DNA of 64,000 nt, from assembly GCA_026986255.1 (NCBI GenBank), contig JALSOX010000025.1, forward strand, positions 18,226 to 82,225, read 5' to 3'. Shown here in pieces: positions 17,808-26,563 of this stretch. Source of the DNA: Desulfurococcales archaeon. GTDB lineage: Archaea; Thermoproteota; Thermoprotei_A; Sulfolobales; NBVN01. A model generated the notes under the pieces. It was given only the letters and a program-made list of their open reading frames with translations. It was not told the DNA's origin and searched no databases. The position numbers and the translations under genes were made by a program. How positions within the stretch are numbered: the first letter of the stretch is position 1; each line of letters starts with the position of its first letter.

Positions 17808-18554
17808 TCAGCCCGCCTTATTGGTGGGGGGCTCTCCCGGGTGACCGCGGGGCCCATCACCACCCCTGGAAGGAGTTTTCCTCACGAGGTTCTCGGCAAT
17901 TACCCGTAACGCCTCCTCCTCTAGAGCCTCATCGTTTATGCCTAAGCCCTTAGCGAGTATCGTCATGAGGAGTATCTGCTCCTCAGGCCCTAATCCACTA
18001 GCATAGCCCTCGTTAATGGCCCTGAGAACATTCTTAACTAAGTCAGCATCTTCCCTAGTTATTAGCCTAAGGCCTACAAAGATCTCTATGTAGCGCTCGA
18101 GTAGTTCAGGCGGCACCCTACCCCTTAAGTTGAACACAACACGCATTAACCGCATTATTCTTCGTAACCTATTCTCGGCGCTGGGAGCCGAGCGTGTCGC
18201 TCTCGGCGATACATAACCCACTAGGCTTTCCAGATTACCTCTTTCCTCAGATGACGTGGTGCCCGGCGTGCTTGCTGTGGTTTCAGAAACTAACTCGCTA
18301 TCAGTACTGCTCGATACGTTGTTTCCCTCGCTTCTCCTTTCCGTGGGACTACTTAATGGTATGGTCTCCACCTTAGCTCTGTAATTGCTAGTTCCTTCAA
18401 CACTCTCACCACTATACGTCAGCCTATTTAGAGGGTTCGTCAGTTCAGTAACGGTTTCCCTAAGCTCCATTACCGCCTCCTTCAGAGCCTCAACTAATTG
18501 ACTTAGATCCTCATCCCTTCTCGCCTTAGTTTCTACTTTACTTGCCTCACTCAT
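17808..18554 (-). CDS. Putative archaellum scaffold protein (ArlX/ArlD-E-like), soluble
   Basis: 248 residues from ATG 18554 (GGGGTGGT upstream). The N-terminal segment (about 12-45) is a predicted coiled coil, followed by a Ser/Thr/Glu-rich linker (about 50-115) and a helical C-terminal domain (about 125-215) with a disordered Gly/Pro tail. It occupies the arlX slot. Sulfolobus ArlX has an N-terminal membrane helix and forms a ring around ArlH/ArlI; no membrane helix is present here. The call is by position and coiled-coil content, not clear homology. Confidence 0.5.
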   Translation of the reverse strand: MSEASKVETKARRDEDLSQLVEALKEAVMELRETVTELTNPLNRLTYSGESVEGTSNYRAKVETIPLSSPTERRSEGNNVSSSTDSELVSETTASTPGTTSSEERGNLESLVGYVSPRATRSAPSAENRLRRIMRLMRVVFNLRGRVPPELLERYIEIFVGLRLITREDADLVKNVLRAINEGYASGLGPEEQILLMTILAKGLGINDEALEEEALRVIAENLVRKTPSRGGDGPRGHPGEPPTNKAG

Positions 18555-18678
18555 CGAGACCACCCCCTTCTCATTTTCCTTCCCATACGACCACCTCTGC
18601 ACAAGGAAGCGGAGCAGTTTCCGTACACTAAACCTGCAGACGACGCACCTACAGGGCCATACCTCATCAATGAAGTCC

Positions 18679-18936
18679 TCAATTGCTTCTCACCCCCTTT
18701 ACGAGGCCTTTCATTGCTACTAGAGAAAAGTGCAAGAGTATCCCAGCAATTAGTGATGCCCCTAGGAGCTTCCAGTATGGCAGTGATTGATGTAGATATA
18801 CTATAATGTGGTATATCGTTAAAGCTAGCACGGCTACACATACAACGGAAAAAATAAGTACAAAGCAAATTATGTTGGATAACTTAAGCTTCAGATAAAA
18901 ATCACCTTTTATTTTCCTATTTACACTTATGATCAT
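18679..18936 (-). CDS. Small two-TM protein in archaellum operon
   Basis: 85 residues with two hydrophobic helices (about 20-45 and 54-76) and basic ends. It lies between the flagellin gene and the coiled-coil gene. No family recognised. A plausible idea is that it supplies the membrane anchor missing from the neighbouring ArlX-like protein. Its local sequence is more AT-rich than the flanking genes. Confidence 0.55.
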   Translation of the reverse strand: MIISVNRKIKGDFYLKLKLSNIICFVLIFSVVCVAVLALTIYHIIVYLHQSLPYWKLLGASLIAGILLHFSLVAMKGLVKGVRSN

Positions 18937-18947
18937 TTTACCCTACC

Positions 18948-19658
18948 TCACCCGAGCGTTATGACCGAGTTTGCTGGTAGCGTTGCAGGCATTGTACGGT
19001 CGATCGTCAGAGGCGCGCCAGCAGGTGGCCTTACCTCAATACTTATTGATGCGTACGATCCCAGAGCATAGTTGCTTGGTAGGTACACTATAACTAGTGC
19101 CTTCTCGCCGTTCTGGAGCACCGTATCAGGCTTTACGTCCTTTATGAATACTACATATACCACGGGGCCAGACGGGTTCGTCTTACTTATGTAGTCAGCT
19201 ATAGCTGTTAGGTTATTTATCTGCGTTGCGCTCAGATTAGCCGTTATGTCATATGTGCCATTAGTATTCGACAGGTATACCTTACTTCCATCAACGTATA
19301 TTGCTCCAGCATACGCATTCTCTAGGGCTATATTCTCATCAGCTATCAACACCGATATTGACGTCCTGTTAACCCCTAGATCTACGGCTTGCTTCCCTGG
19401 CGCTAACTTAACAGGTACAGCTATTAAGTCGACTTTGCTGTTAGCGCTGACCAGGGCTGCAGTACTGCCGTCCACCTGCAGTGCTGAGGTGGCTCCTTCT
19501 AAGCCTGTCTGTATTGCTTCCTTAGCTTTCTGGGTTGTGAACATACCCATGTTTAGTACTACGAACGCTAGCGCCGCCGCCACGACTACGAACGCTATCA
19601 TGACGATGGCGGCTTCGATACCGGTTATGCCTTTCTTTGACTTCCTCCTGAGGTTCAT
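18948..19658 (-). CDS. arlB: Archaellin (flagellin) ArlB
   Basis: 236 residues from ATG 19658, preceded by GAGGTGAC. It has a class III signal peptide, MNLRRKSKKG then ITGIEAAIVMIAF, cleaved after the glycine by the prepilin peptidase, and a hydrophobic filament-core helix up to about residue 35. The rest is a Ser/Thr/Ala-rich beta domain with several NxS/T sites likely to be glycosylated. An upstream in-frame ATG at 19709 would bury the signal peptide and overlap the TATA box. This is the only archaellin here. Confidence 0.95.
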   Translation of the reverse strand: MNLRRKSKKGITGIEAAIVMIAFVVVAAALAFVVLNMGMFTTQKAKEAIQTGLEGATSALQVDGSTAALVSANSKVDLIAVPVKLAPGKQAVDLGVNRTSISVLIADENIALENAYAGAIYVDGSKVYLSNTNGTYDITANLSATQINNLTAIADYISKTNPSGPVVYVVFIKDVKPDTVLQNGEKALVIVYLPSNYALGSYASISIEVRPPAGAPLTIDRTMPATLPANSVITLG

Positions 19659-19697
19659 GTTAGGTGTCACCTCATGAGGTGAGGCGAGTGCGTGTCG

Positions 19698-19705
19698 CTT
19701 ATAAG
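19698..19705 (-). promoter_or_regulatory. TATA box of the archaellum operon
   Basis: CTTATAAG lies 40-47 bases upstream of the arlB ATG. Expected transcription start is near 19675-19680, giving a leader of about 20 bases with the GAGGTGAC site. Confidence 0.65.
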
Positions 19706-19707
19706 GC

Positions 19708-19747
19708 ACGCACCGGTTCGGCGGTTCTACGGTGCGTCATAACCGCC
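19708..19747. promoter_or_regulatory. Two interleaved inverted repeats upstream of arlB
   Basis: ACGCACCG (19708-19715) pairs with CGGTGCGT (19730-19737). GGCGGTT (19720-19726) pairs with AACCGCC (19741-19747). The two dyads are interleaved, with half-site centres about 21-22 bases apart, directly upstream of the arlB TATA box. This is where a regulator of the operon would bind. Function is inferred from position. Confidence 0.45.
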
Positions 19748-19855
19748 TTGCGACTACGCGGAACGCCTAACTAATCAAGGCATTACTCTGAGGACCGCGG
19801 AATGCTGACTCGCCTTTTTTAATGAATGCCTGCGACGTACTGGTAGGGGAGTGGG

Positions 19856-20230
19856 GTGGATGTACCTAAGGAATTCCTTGGCATGTTCGTTGACGGTAGG
19901 TTGATAGTTAATGCATGCTTGCTTAGCGATGGGAGCATGCTTGGGTGTCACGTAGGTGACGATAGTGAAGTGAGCTTTGTTTCGGCCTTAGCTGATAGGT
20001 TGCCGAGTCATCCAGGCTACGTTTACATGTTCTATAGGAGGCGGTCAGGATGGGTGTATTTTCTGGTTCCCTTAGCGAGGAGTATCTGGCTTCTTCTAAA
20101 GGCATCCTACGGGTACTTAGCTGAGAGACGTAGCATGCATGTTTTACTGGATACTTTAACGGAGATGTCTTACCGCATAGGCACTATACTGGAGAGGAGG
20201 TATTCAAAAACTTTTCTTCCAACGAACTAG
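19856..20230 (+). CDS. Hypothetical protein divergent from archaellin
   Basis: 124 residues from GTG 19856, after GGGGAGTGGG. A small alpha/beta-looking protein with no membrane helix or metal motif; a moderately hydrophobic stretch near residues 64-82 is too broken by charge to be a clear membrane span. Family not recognised. Its place between the archaellum promoter and the ArnR-like gene suggests a motility or regulatory link, which is only contextual. Confidence 0.55.
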   Translation: MDVPKEFLGMFVDGRLIVNACLLSDGSMLGCHVGDDSEVSFVSALADRLPSHPGYVYMFYRRRSGWVYFLVPLARSIWLLLKASYGYLAERRSMHVLLDTLTEMSYRIGTILERRYSKTFLPTN

Positions 20231-20286
20231 TGATTCCATGAGTATTTCAACTATTAGCTACTTTTTACCGTAATACGTAGGGAGGG

Positions 20287-21186
20287 ATGATGTGCGCGTT
20301 AGCACGAAAGAGTGGTGTATTACTTGCGAGCGGAATAGAGCTTTTAAGGGAGCTTGATTCAGTACTGGATTTCGCTAAGTCAACGATCCAGCTTGAACTA
20401 ATACTGTACATGGGTAGTAAACCTAAAGGTATACGTGCTAGGGAAGCTGCACTAGCCCTAGGCATAAGGACTAAGTCCGTGTATGACGCGCTTACAAAGC
20501 TAATTTCTAAGGGTCTAGTGTTGCGTCGTCATGACGGAACATACGTTCTCACCGAGGAGGGGGATAAATTTGTTCGTAAGGTGCTTAAGTTACTGGGTGG
20601 AGGACAGCGTGAAGGTATCGATGCTTCATTGAGTGACGTCATTAACACTGATTACGGTAGGCAAACATCCTTTGACGTCGCGAAGAATCTCTTAACGTTT
20701 AAGTACATTTACGATGCCTTACTAATCCTAGGTTTAACGGAGCGCAAGGAGATGTCGCTGAGTGAGCTCGCAAAAAGGCTTGGCGTTACGCCGGCAACCT
20801 TATCAAGCTACTTGGACATTGCTACGAGCAAGCACGGGAAACTAGGTTTCCTCAGGAAGGTGCTGAAGTCACGTGGAAATGGTAGGATGGATATCTACTA
20901 CAGGTTAACTGAGGCTGGTTTACAGGAGGTTAGCAGGTTTGCGGAGTACCGGAAAATAAGGAACAGTAAGGTGCTCAAGACATTACTGAAGGTTACTAGT
21001 AGCTACAATATTTGGGGAGCCTTCACGAAACTCAGCATGGTGCTTAGCCTGTCAACAGCGTTGTTTAGCTTAGGTTACGCGCTAACGTCACTCAATCCCT
21101 TCCTATGGGTTGCTGAGTGTTTAGTTGCCTGCATGCTAGGTTTAACAATAGTGGTGAGTAGGGTTGCTTATTCCATCGTAAGGTAA
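20287..21186 (+). CDS. ArnR-like membrane-bound transcription regulator
   Basis: 299 residues with two winged-helix regions and a membrane anchor. The first (about 30-105) contains GIRAREAALALGIRTKSVYDAL and a wing with GTYVLTEEG. The second (about 125-225) contains SLSELAKRLGVTPATLSSYL. Two hydrophobic helices follow (about 246-265 and 273-293). Sulfolobus ArnR/ArnR1, which activate archaellin transcription, have an N-terminal HTH and two C-terminal membrane helices and lie next to the operon; the match here is architecture plus location. A second winged helix is unusual. Start ATG 20287 after GGGAGGG. Confidence 0.72.
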   Translation: MMCALARKSGVLLASGIELLRELDSVLDFAKSTIQLELILYMGSKPKGIRAREAALALGIRTKSVYDALTKLISKGLVLRRHDGTYVLTEEGDKFVRKVLKLLGGGQREGIDASLSDVINTDYGRQTSFDVAKNLLTFKYIYDALLILGLTERKEMSLSELAKRLGVTPATLSSYLDIATSKHGKLGFLRKVLKSRGNGRMDIYYRLTEAGLQEVSRFAEYRKIRNSKVLKTLLKVTSSYNIWGAFTKLSMVLSLSTALFSLGYALTSLNPFLWVAECLVACMLGLTIVVSRVAYSIVR

Positions 21187-21638
21187 GTCACGTGTTCAGC
21201 GCAAAGGTTACTGCCCTCACACACCGTTACCCTACATGCCTTAATATTGCCCAGCATGCCTCTTCTAGATAAATATTCGTTTAATCTCTGACATATATCT
21301 CTAGCTAGAGACTCAGCGGTGGGAGGACCATCAATATACGCTATCTTAACCTCGAAGGGTGCGATTATCTTGACCCTCGACGCGTCTTTCCTGTTGAGGA
21401 GTAGTCTGAAGTTATACTCCCGATCAATAATCTCCTTCACGACGTCGGAAAGAATTGTGAAGTCTATTACCCAGTTTTTCTCCGTTAACCTTCCTTCGAT
21501 ACAAACGTTAACTATGAATGTATGACCGTGTAGTAGTGGCGTACCGTTGACTGGGGTGGCGTGTGCGGCGTGGAATTCTATGTTCTTTACGCACGTTACG
21601 TACTTACCTTGCATACTTTCTTTGTTCAATGGTATCAC
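21168..21638 (-). CDS. 6-pyruvoyltetrahydropterin synthase/QueD family protein
   Basis: 156 residues. Zinc-binding histidines are visible in FHAAHATP near residue 24 and LHGHTF near residue 37, then VIDF and, near the C-terminus, CEGSNLCAEHV. The family makes 6-carboxytetrahydropterin for queuosine/archaeosine or pterins for other pathways. The Cys usually preceding the HGH motif in QueD is not at its usual place, so the exact reaction is open. GTG 21638 is used; ATG 21614 would trim eight residues. It overlaps the Lrp gene upstream and, tail to tail, the ArnR-like gene by 19 bases. Confidence 0.82.
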   Translation of the reverse strand: MIPLNKESMQGKYVTCVKNIEFHAAHATPVNGTPLLHGHTFIVNVCIEGRLTEKNWVIDFTILSDVVKEIIDREYNFRLLLNRKDASRVKIIAPFEVKIAYIDGPPTAESLARDICQRLNEYLSRRGMLGNIKACRVTVCEGSNLCAEHVTYLTME

Positions 21639-22122
21639 CCCTAGGCGGTATGGGTCTAGGTTTCTCCGGGAGTTTCTGTAGCACCATAAATGTTTCTGTG
21701 GACGCTACTTCCTCTATCTTTGATAGGTAGTTTAGGAGGAATTTGGAGAGCTCGGCCCAGTCGCGGATCCAGACCTTCAGCATTATGTCATACGTACCGG
21801 TAACTATACTCGCCTCCTCAACGTAGGGTAGGTCGTTTCTGGTGGAAGTATCTTCAAGTATTTTCCTGGCTATCTGCACCTGATCTAGCCTGGCGTAGAT
21901 ACCTCGTCTTATCCTTAGCATTATGTATGCAAGGTAGTTATAGCCGAGTTTCCACGGATTCACTACGGCGCTGTACCCCAGGATAACGCCTTCATCTTTG
22001 AGTTTCTCCATTCTCTGCAATATCGTGGAGCGCGGCCTTTTGAGAATCCTTGCTAGCTCTGATGCTTTGAGGCGTGCATTCTCCTGTAACGCCTTAATTA
22101 TCTTAATGTCTAGTTCATCCAT
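21604..22122 (-). CDS. Lrp/AsnC-family transcription regulator
   Basis: 172 residues: N-terminal HTH (about 1-50, ELDIKIIKALQENAR, then RPRSTILQRMEKL) and a C-terminal RAM ligand-binding domain with VTGTYDIMLKV near residue 107. Such proteins respond to amino acids. It lies just downstream of an AsnRS/AsnA-like gene on the same strand. The C-terminal proline/arginine tail is not typical of the family. Confidence 0.92.
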   Translation of the reverse strand: MDELDIKIIKALQENARLKASELARILKRPRSTILQRMEKLKDEGVILGYSAVVNPWKLGYNYLAYIMLRIRRGIYARLDQVQIARKILEDTSTRNDLPYVEEASIVTGTYDIMLKVWIRDWAELSKFLLNYLSKIEEVASTETFMVLQKLPEKPRPIPPRGDTIEQRKYAR

Positions 22123-22213
22123 ATTCGCTCAGTCCTTTTGTTGTGTATCATTTTTGCTAATGAGTTTTCATGCATGCTGTGGTAAGTGTTCTTGGTAAAG
22201 TTGCTTTCAATCA

Positions 22214-23455
22214 TTATGGCGCATCAGTTACGCCAGGGGGCTTGGGGAATGCTGTAGCCTCCCAAACGTACCTTAAGTTCAGTATGTACCTAGTCAGTCT
22301 CTCTATTCCTAATCCGAAACCGGCGGACGGTGCTAACCCGATCTTTAGTGCGTCAAGGAACCATGAGTACTTGCTTAGATCCTCCCCTAGCTCATTGAGT
22401 CTGGCGAGTACTTCCTCGTACCTGTACTCCCGTTCACCACCGTCCATTACCTCGCCAAAGCCTCCTGGGAGTATTAAATTGAAGTCCCGGTTATACCTGG
22501 GGTCTCGTGGGTCCCTTAGGTAATAGAATCCGCGGGACGCTGAGGGGAAGTTAACTATCCAGAAGGGCTCACTGAAATGCTTACTTATAGCTTCCTCCCC
22601 CTTCTGCGTGAGTTCCCCGTACTCTGGGGTGGGTTCGCCGAGGCTCCTCGCTAGTTGGGCAGCCTCCCTAAACGTTATTCTCTTAAAGGGCGGTGTGGGG
22701 CATTCAATGCCCGGGTTGAATTCCCTCACTATGCTTCCTGCCTCGCTCAACACATCCACACAGATCCTGCTAATTAGCCTCTCACCTAACCTCATCAATT
22801 CCTCCATGCTTGCCCCGACCTGCTCTAAGTCAAGCTGAGTGAACTCCACTAAGTGCCGCCACGTTGCGGCGTTCTCAGGTGGTTCCTCCCTAACGTTCCT
22901 AGCGATGAAGTACACCTTCCCTAGGGCTGACGCGGCTACCTGCTTAAACATTACTATGCTGGACATTAACTCGTACTCCCGACCGTAAAGCACGGTCTTA
23001 AGCTTCCGTGCACCTCTAAGACCCGGGTCGCTCGCGGTGCTAATCACTGGCGGGAGCAACTCCGTGAAGCCCTCCTCCTCCAGAAACCGGCGTGCGGACT
23101 TCAGTATGACGTGTTGCACCTTCAGTACCTTCTGATACTTAGGGAGCCTTATAGCTAAGTAACTCCTCCTAGCAAAGGTAGCGGGTATCGACGGGTCAAC
23201 ATCCTCGTAAGGAGGTCTAACCATACCTCTATGCACAATCCTAACATCTTCCGCGACGACGCTACCGCCATCAAGGTTCGAAGCCTTAAGCCCCACAAAC
23301 ACCTCAACACCTGCATTGACACTCTCCTGAAGAAGTTTAGCAACCCGCGGATTCCTGACCTTAACCTTAACTTCCCTGTCTCCAATTCTAACCCTGAACG
23401 ACTCAGTTCGCGATGCCGGCATTACCCAACCTAATACCTCATTCACTGCCAGCAC
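22214..23455 (-). CDS. Class II AsnRS/asparagine synthetase A-like protein
   Basis: 413 residues. Class II aminoacyl-tRNA synthetase core of the Asp/Asn type: motif 1 region near VISTASDPG, motif 2 as NVREEPPEN...WRHLVEFTQLDLE near residues 200-225, motif 3 as GLGIERLTRY near residue 385. The N-terminal 85 residues (VRIGDREVKVKVRNPRVAKLL) do not show the usual OB-fold anticodon pattern. It may be a genuine AsnRS with a divergent N-terminus or an archaeal asparagine synthetase derived from AsnRS. The adjacent AsnC-type regulator fits asparagine metabolism. Confidence 0.75.
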   Translation of the reverse strand: MLAVNEVLGWVMPASRTESFRVRIGDREVKVKVRNPRVAKLLQESVNAGVEVFVGLKASNLDGGSVVAEDVRIVHRGMVRPPYEDVDPSIPATFARRSYLAIRLPKYQKVLKVQHVILKSARRFLEEEGFTELLPPVISTASDPGLRGARKLKTVLYGREYELMSSIVMFKQVAASALGKVYFIARNVREEPPENAATWRHLVEFTQLDLEQVGASMEELMRLGERLISRICVDVLSEAGSIVREFNPGIECPTPPFKRITFREAAQLARSLGEPTPEYGELTQKGEEAISKHFSEPFWIVNFPSASRGFYYLRDPRDPRYNRDFNLILPGGFGEVMDGGEREYRYEEVLARLNELGEDLSKYSWFLDALKIGLAPSAGFGLGIERLTRYILNLRYVWEATAFPKPPGVTDAP

Positions 23456-23837
<382 letters not shown>

Positions 23838-23889
23838 CCAGTGGTAATTTGTTGTGAGGGGTTTATTAAGTTGTTTAAGTGAGGGCAGG

Positions 23890-24276
23890 TTAATCTAGAG
23901 TTGTGGAAGACCTGTCAGCGTACCCCACCTTGTACTTCTTAGGTCTTAACGTCCTTAGTATCACGTCGAATGCCGCCCACGGGTCTGTGTGAGCACCGCA
24001 TGTGTATATATCTACGGTTGCGTAGGCGTACTCTACCCATGTGTGGACAGCTATGTGTGATTCATTGACTAGCGCTATTACTGATACTCCCCCTTTCTTC
24101 CCCCCAACTACCCACGACTTCAGCTCTATTAGGGTGGCCCCAGCGGCTTTGACAGCCTCGAGAACCGTTTCACGAAGTTTAGCTTCATCAGTAAGTATAT
24201 TCCTGTCTATGCCATACATGTTGGCGTAGAGGTGTTTACCCACGACGATGTCGTTTTCGATGCTGATTTCTGCCAT
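23890..24276 (-). CDS. speH: Pyruvoyl-dependent decarboxylase proenzyme (AdoMetDC/ArgDC family)
   Basis: 128 residues from ATG 24276. It has the family core: KGGVSVIALVNESHIAVHTW with the ESH site where the chain self-cleaves and makes the pyruvoyl group, then TVDIYTCG. The longer in-frame start at 24321 is unlikely because a TATA box (24322-24331) lies directly upstream of it. Crenarchaea carry two relatives, one for S-adenosylmethionine and one for arginine; the ending YADRSS and the W.EY segment remind me of the arginine form, so substrate is undecided. Both lead to polyamines. Confidence 0.87.
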   Translation of the reverse strand: MAEISIENDIVVGKHLYANMYGIDRNILTDEAKLRETVLEAVKAAGATLIELKSWVVGGKKGGVSVIALVNESHIAVHTWVEYAYATVDIYTCGAHTDPWAAFDVILRTLRPKKYKVGYADRSSTTLD

Positions 24277-24321
24277 GCTCCCACGCACTCTTGCATCAAT
24301 TGCTCTAGAATATAGTGCCAT

Positions 24322-24331
24322 ATAAGCTTAT
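24322..24331 (-). promoter_or_regulatory. TATA box for the decarboxylase gene
   Basis: GCTTATATGG on the minus strand, about 46-55 bases upstream of ATG 24276; it helps decide the start of the proenzyme. Confidence 0.45.
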
Positions 24332-24375
24332 CCCAAGTTTTTTCGTGGGTCTCTAGGGGAGCACTTACTTATTCA

Positions 24376-25707
24376 TTAAATTGAGTTGATATGCTTGCGA
24401 ATGTTTTTAATGGTACTTACATGGATCAGCGAACCCCGCAGGTCGTAGAAGGTTGCATCCTGAATTAAGACGTGTACCTGTGACCCTATTAAGTTCGGGT
24501 TGGCGTCAGTAAGTACTACCGGCTTGTAATTGAATAACCTCCCTATAACGGAGCCCCGGAAGCTGAGGTGCGTTAACACGGCTTCTGCACGGGAACCGAC
24601 GTATTGCTTATTCACCGTAAGGCCAACCTCCTCGATGAGTTTAGCAAGGATTGTGCTGCGGCGCTTCTTGACGGGGTCGGGCACCTGCGGCATTGCAGCG
24701 GCCTCTGTCCGGGGTCTGGGTGTGTATTGAGCTAGGTGGACTTTGTCAAACATTAACTCCTTAACAGCTTCTAACGTAGCTCGAAAAGCCTCCTCATCCT
24801 CCCCTGGATGACCCACTATTATGTCGGTGGCTATGGTTACCTCAGGTATTCTGGAACGTAGGCGCCGAATGATGTACTTGAACTCGTCAAAGGTATACTT
24901 CCTACGCATTACCTTAAGCACGCGGTCACTTGCGGATTGTAGTGGTATGTGAACGTACTTAAAGACTCTAGGTTCCTTAAGAATCTCTATCAAGTCATCC
25001 AGTATGGGTTCTAAGGTGTTAGGGTTCGCCATACCAACGCGAATGAAGTAGTTGCCGGGAACCTTTCTTAATATCTCATTAATCAAGTCAGGTAATCTTG
25101 GCCCTCCCGGCCCTAAGTCTAAGCCGTAGGATGCAGTGTCTTGAGCCGTCAAGTCGATCTCGACAGCACCGCTCTTGACGGCCTTACGGACAGCGTTAAC
25201 TATTAGCTGGGGAGGGTAGGACTTCAGCCTACGCCTAGCTATCTTGGTTATGCAGTATGCGCAGTTGCCTAAGCATCCCTCAGCCACAGGTATGATGGCG
25301 ACGCTACCTTCGATATGAAGCGGTAGCTTGCTGGTGTCGCGCTCCCCCTTAATAAGGAACTCGGTCTTCCTCGACCACACAATCTCGCATATACGGTGTA
25401 TATTTTGGGGGGATATGAGTGAGGCTTCGGGAACGAACTTATGAAGCATGTAGGGCTGGGCGGAAACCATGCAACCAGCAATAACTAGCTTAGCATTTAC
25501 CTTCCTTGCAATCTCCTTAAGTTCCCTTAACCTCTTAAGTATGCGTTGCTCAGTGTCCAAACGAACCGTACATGTGTTAATTATTATGACGTCCGCATCC
25601 TCAACACTACTAACTACCTCACACCCACATCTCTGTAGGAGCGCCTTCATTAAGGATGTGTCAGCCTTGTTCAGAGCACATCCGTAGGTCTCAATATACA
25701 CTCTCAT
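24376..25707 (-). CDS. tRNA t6A37 methylthiotransferase (MtaB/CDKAL1 type)
   Basis: 443 residues of the radical-SAM methylthiotransferase family. The N-terminal UPF0004 domain has cysteines in YGCALN, NTCTV and AGCM. The radical SAM motif is CLGNCAYC near residue 144, and a C-terminal TRAM domain starts near residue 375. The archaeal/eukaryotic branch converts t6A37 to ms2t6A37. It is monocistronic and divergent from the aIF2beta cluster. Confidence 0.92.
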   Translation of the reverse strand: MRVYIETYGCALNKADTSLMKALLQRCGCEVVSSVEDADVIIINTCTVRLDTEQRILKRLRELKEIARKVNAKLVIAGCMVSAQPYMLHKFVPEASLISPQNIHRICEIVWSRKTEFLIKGERDTSKLPLHIEGSVAIIPVAEGCLGNCAYCITKIARRRLKSYPPQLIVNAVRKAVKSGAVEIDLTAQDTASYGLDLGPGGPRLPDLINEILRKVPGNYFIRVGMANPNTLEPILDDLIEILKEPRVFKYVHIPLQSASDRVLKVMRRKYTFDEFKYIIRRLRSRIPEVTIATDIIVGHPGEDEEAFRATLEAVKELMFDKVHLAQYTPRPRTEAAAMPQVPDPVKKRRSTILAKLIEEVGLTVNKQYVGSRAEAVLTHLSFRGSVIGRLFNYKPVVLTDANPNLIGSQVHVLIQDATFYDLRGSLIHVSTIKNIRKHINSI

Positions 25708-25781
25708 TAGTTTTTGACCATCGGTATAGCCTGATAAATCAGCTTAAAAACCTCAGAGCACAAGCCTTAGTGGTGCGTTAA

Positions 25782-26201
25782 ATGGAGGATGACGCGCTAG
25801 ACTACCAACAGCTGCTGGATCGCCTGTACGAGAAGTTGCCTGAGCGAAGGGAACCTCCGAGGCTAGACATACCATCACTGAACATAGTGCATGTCGGCCT
25901 ACAGACACACATAAAGAACTTCAAAGAAGTGTGTGATGTTCTGCTCCGTGAGCCGAGGATCTGTGCTAGGTACCTCCTGAAGGAACTTGCTGCGAGGGGA
26001 TCGATAGACGACTCAGGAACGTTCATAATATACTCAAGAGTATCAACACAGACAATCAACTCATTATTTAAGCGATTCTTAGACACCTACGTCAAGTGTC
26101 AAACCTGCGGATCGTACCAGACTGAGTTAAGGAGAAAGGGTAAAGTATGGATCATCAGGTGTTTAGCCTGCGGTGCTGAGACACCCGTAAAACCAATATA
26201 A
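25782..26201 (+). CDS. eif2b: Translation initiation factor aIF2 beta
   Basis: 139 residues: a central alpha/beta domain (LNIVHVGLQTHIKNF, RYLLKELAARGS) and a C-terminal zinc ribbon CQTCG...CLACGAE. It is a subunit of the aIF2 complex that delivers initiator tRNA. First gene of aIF2beta-DUF424-nmd3-aIF1A-rio1-KH. Confidence 0.96.
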   Translation: MEDDALDYQQLLDRLYEKLPERREPPRLDIPSLNIVHVGLQTHIKNFKEVCDVLLREPRICARYLLKELAARGSIDDSGTFIIYSRVSTQTINSLFKRFLDTYVKCQTCGSYQTELRRKGKVWIIRCLACGAETPVKPI

Positions 26202-26227
26202 AGGCTCACACAAAGGACTGAACAGTT

Positions 26228-26563
26228 ATGAAGCAACACGCTGAGAACAGCAGTAAGGTGTACGTAAAGGTACATGATGTGAGTGATGAGTCAGGATACC
26301 CTAGGTTAGTTGTGGCTGTCTGTGACGAGGATACGCTAGGTAAAACATACAGTGAGGGGGAAGTCAGGCTCGAGGTTAATGAGGAATTCTTTGGCGGGTT
26401 CCTTGCGGATGTGGATGAGGCTCTAGACTACGTCAAGCAAGCCTATACGGGCATGCTTGTCGGGAGGAACATAGTGAAGAGCGCTGTGCGCGCCGGCTTA
26501 ATACATCCCGAATCGGTGCTAAGGGTGAATGGAGTACCTTACGCGCAGTTCGTGAGAATGTGA
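26228..26563 (+). CDS. DUF424 family protein
   Basis: 111 residues with the DUF424 pattern VVAVCDEDTLGK followed by EVNEEFFGG and NIVKSAVRAGLIHPESVLRVNGVPYAQ. It is conserved next to aIF2beta and nmd3 in many archaea, so a translation or ribosome role is likely, but no activity is known to me. It overlaps nmd3 by four bases (ATGTGA). Confidence 0.88.
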   Translation: MKQHAENSSKVYVKVHDVSDESGYPRLVVAVCDEDTLGKTYSEGEVRLEVNEEFFGGFLADVDEALDYVKQAYTGMLVGRNIVKSAVRAGLIHPESVLRVNGVPYAQFVRM

